A DNA stretch of 52,426 bases from positions 1 through 52,426 of the forward strand of contig NZ_MTSE01000027.1 in NCBI RefSeq assembly GCF_002154225.1. Reading direction: 5' to 3'. The notes beneath the pieces are model-generated. The model made no database searches, had not been told where the DNA came from, and worked only from the letters and a program-made list of their open reading frames with translations. Below are positions 51,878 through 52,426 of the stretch, one piece after another. Each line of letters starts with the position of its first letter. The stretch's first letter is position 1. The stretch comes from Hymenobacter crusticola (GTDB lineage: Bacteria > Bacteroidota > Bacteroidia > Cytophagales > Hymenobacteraceae). Made by a program: the position numbers and the translations under genes.

Positions 51878-52128
51878 AAGGGACCGGGTTGTCGTGGGGA
51901 CACTTGCTGGTAAAGCGAACAAGCACGCCGACGCTGGAAGTAAGTTACTCGGACAAAGGAACTTACTGGACCAGCTGCCTCCTACCGTCAAAATACTGGT
52001 TTCCCAAAAGGCAACTACGTAATTATATCCCGTAGTTACGGCAAGCGTATTCCCGCGTTTATACGGGCACGTTTCCTACCCTGGGCCGGTACTTTTGGGA
52101 AACCTTTCATTCTTCTGGTTCTTCTGAT

Positions 52129-52329
52129 ATGGCCTACAACAGTAAGTTCGGACCCGCCGCCCAAACCCCGCCGCAGCGCGCGCACATTCTGCACCAACTG
52201 CTCGTCTTGGCCGCCGAAGCGCACCGCAAGTCCTCGCCGCAGGACCAGCAACTCTACCAGCGCTACGTGGCCGGGGAGCTGAGTTGGGTAGAGATACTCG
52301 CTTCCCAAGAAGTAATGAGCGGCTTATAA
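52129..52329 (+). CDS. Small hypothetical protein
   Basis: This 66-residue soluble helical protein (QTPPQRAHILHQLLVLAAEAH, DQQLYQRYVAGELSWVEILA) is of unknown family. It begins after an AT-rich leader containing one arm of a 13-bp inverted repeat (51999-52011 with 52092-52104), which may regulate it. It ends in TAA, with nothing recognised after it to the window end. Confidence 0.55.
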   Translation: MAYNSKFGPAAQTPPQRAHILHQLLVLAAEAHRKSSPQDQQLYQRYVAGELSWVEILASQEVMSGL

Positions 52330-52426
52330 CTTGTCGGCAGCAAGCGAGCGGCTGGGGCGGCTTGCGCGCCAGCCCGGCGATGACTAGTTTGCCCGTTGGT
52401 AAGTACGTCGTCGGCCATGCTACGGG

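Noticed and set aside
1..52426. tRNA, rRNA or known riboswitch
   Set aside because: No cloverleaf or conserved rRNA or riboswitch core was recognised by eye; a covariance-model search would be needed to exclude them.

Overview
The window looks like a chromosomal segment of a Hymenobacter-like member of the Bacteroidota (Cytophagales). The signs are a SusC/SusD pair, type IX secretion (T9SS) C-terminal sorting domains, a TAnnTTTG-type promoter, GC-rich coding DNA, many single-copy GNAT, Crp and AraC genes, and a small dispersed repeat (GTCATGCTGAGC...) that I associate with Hymenobacter intergenic DNA. No rRNA, tRNA or CRISPR array was seen.

Region 1 (1-11.9 kb) is a pectin utilisation locus. 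It runs from the tail of a sugar-pathway dehydrogenase through a LacI-type regulator, SusC, SusD, a GH28 polygalacturonase and a secreted alpha/beta-hydrolase esterase to a CE8 pectin methylesterase. Binding and import (SusCD), backbone cleavage (GH28) and removal of acyl and methyl groups (esterase, CE8) fit together as homogalacturonan use. The locus is partly decayed. The CE8 gene has an in-frame TAG, a second CE8 survives only as a C-terminal scrap, a SusC relic lies directly upstream of the intact susC, and a GH43-like C-terminal scrap lies on the other strand. A perfect, spacerless 74-bp palindrome sits between the LacI gene and susC.

Region 2 (12-22.8 kb) holds small accessory genes: an interrupted HEAT-like gene, an AraC regulator with a divergent inositol-monophosphatase homologue and an NAD(P)-binding protein, three GNAT acetyltransferases, a PhzF isomerase, an EamA exporter divergent from a Crp/Fnr regulator, an IPT/TIG lipoprotein and a frameshifted serine recombinase.

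Region 3 (22.8-34 kb) holds a 575-residue FG-GAP/VCBS protein with a T9SS tail, a beta-barrel-like protein, a multiply broken S41 peptidase, a TlpA-like thioredoxin protein, a TPR-containing esterase, a YceI protein and a membrane-anchored AraC regulator.

Region 4 (34-43.3 kb) holds a 268-bp MITE-like element, an IS110-family transposase, a decayed T9SS sorting-domain relic, and a giant minus-strand gene of 2252 codons. The giant gene has four Big_5 + VCBS (+ TIG) units. The 575-residue protein at 23 kb equals one such unit plus the tail.

Region 5 (43.9-52.4 kb) holds a membrane protein, an NAD-epimerase-like gene, a Crp/Fnr gene flanked by 25-bp inverted repeats, a chimeric ORF, a run of small lineage-specific genes (several interrupted), a large glycine/alanine-rich membrane protein and two small genes at the end.

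Two 149/150-bp elements (13.1 and 29.4 kb) share an 18-bp terminal inverted repeat and 4-bp direct repeats but have unrelated interiors. A separate hairpin repeat family (TTGGACAT...ATGTCCAA) occurs at 20.6, 22.9, 24.8 and (half) 43.6 kb. Many genes here carry single stops or frameshifts. That is either real decay or consensus error, and read-level checking would separate the two.
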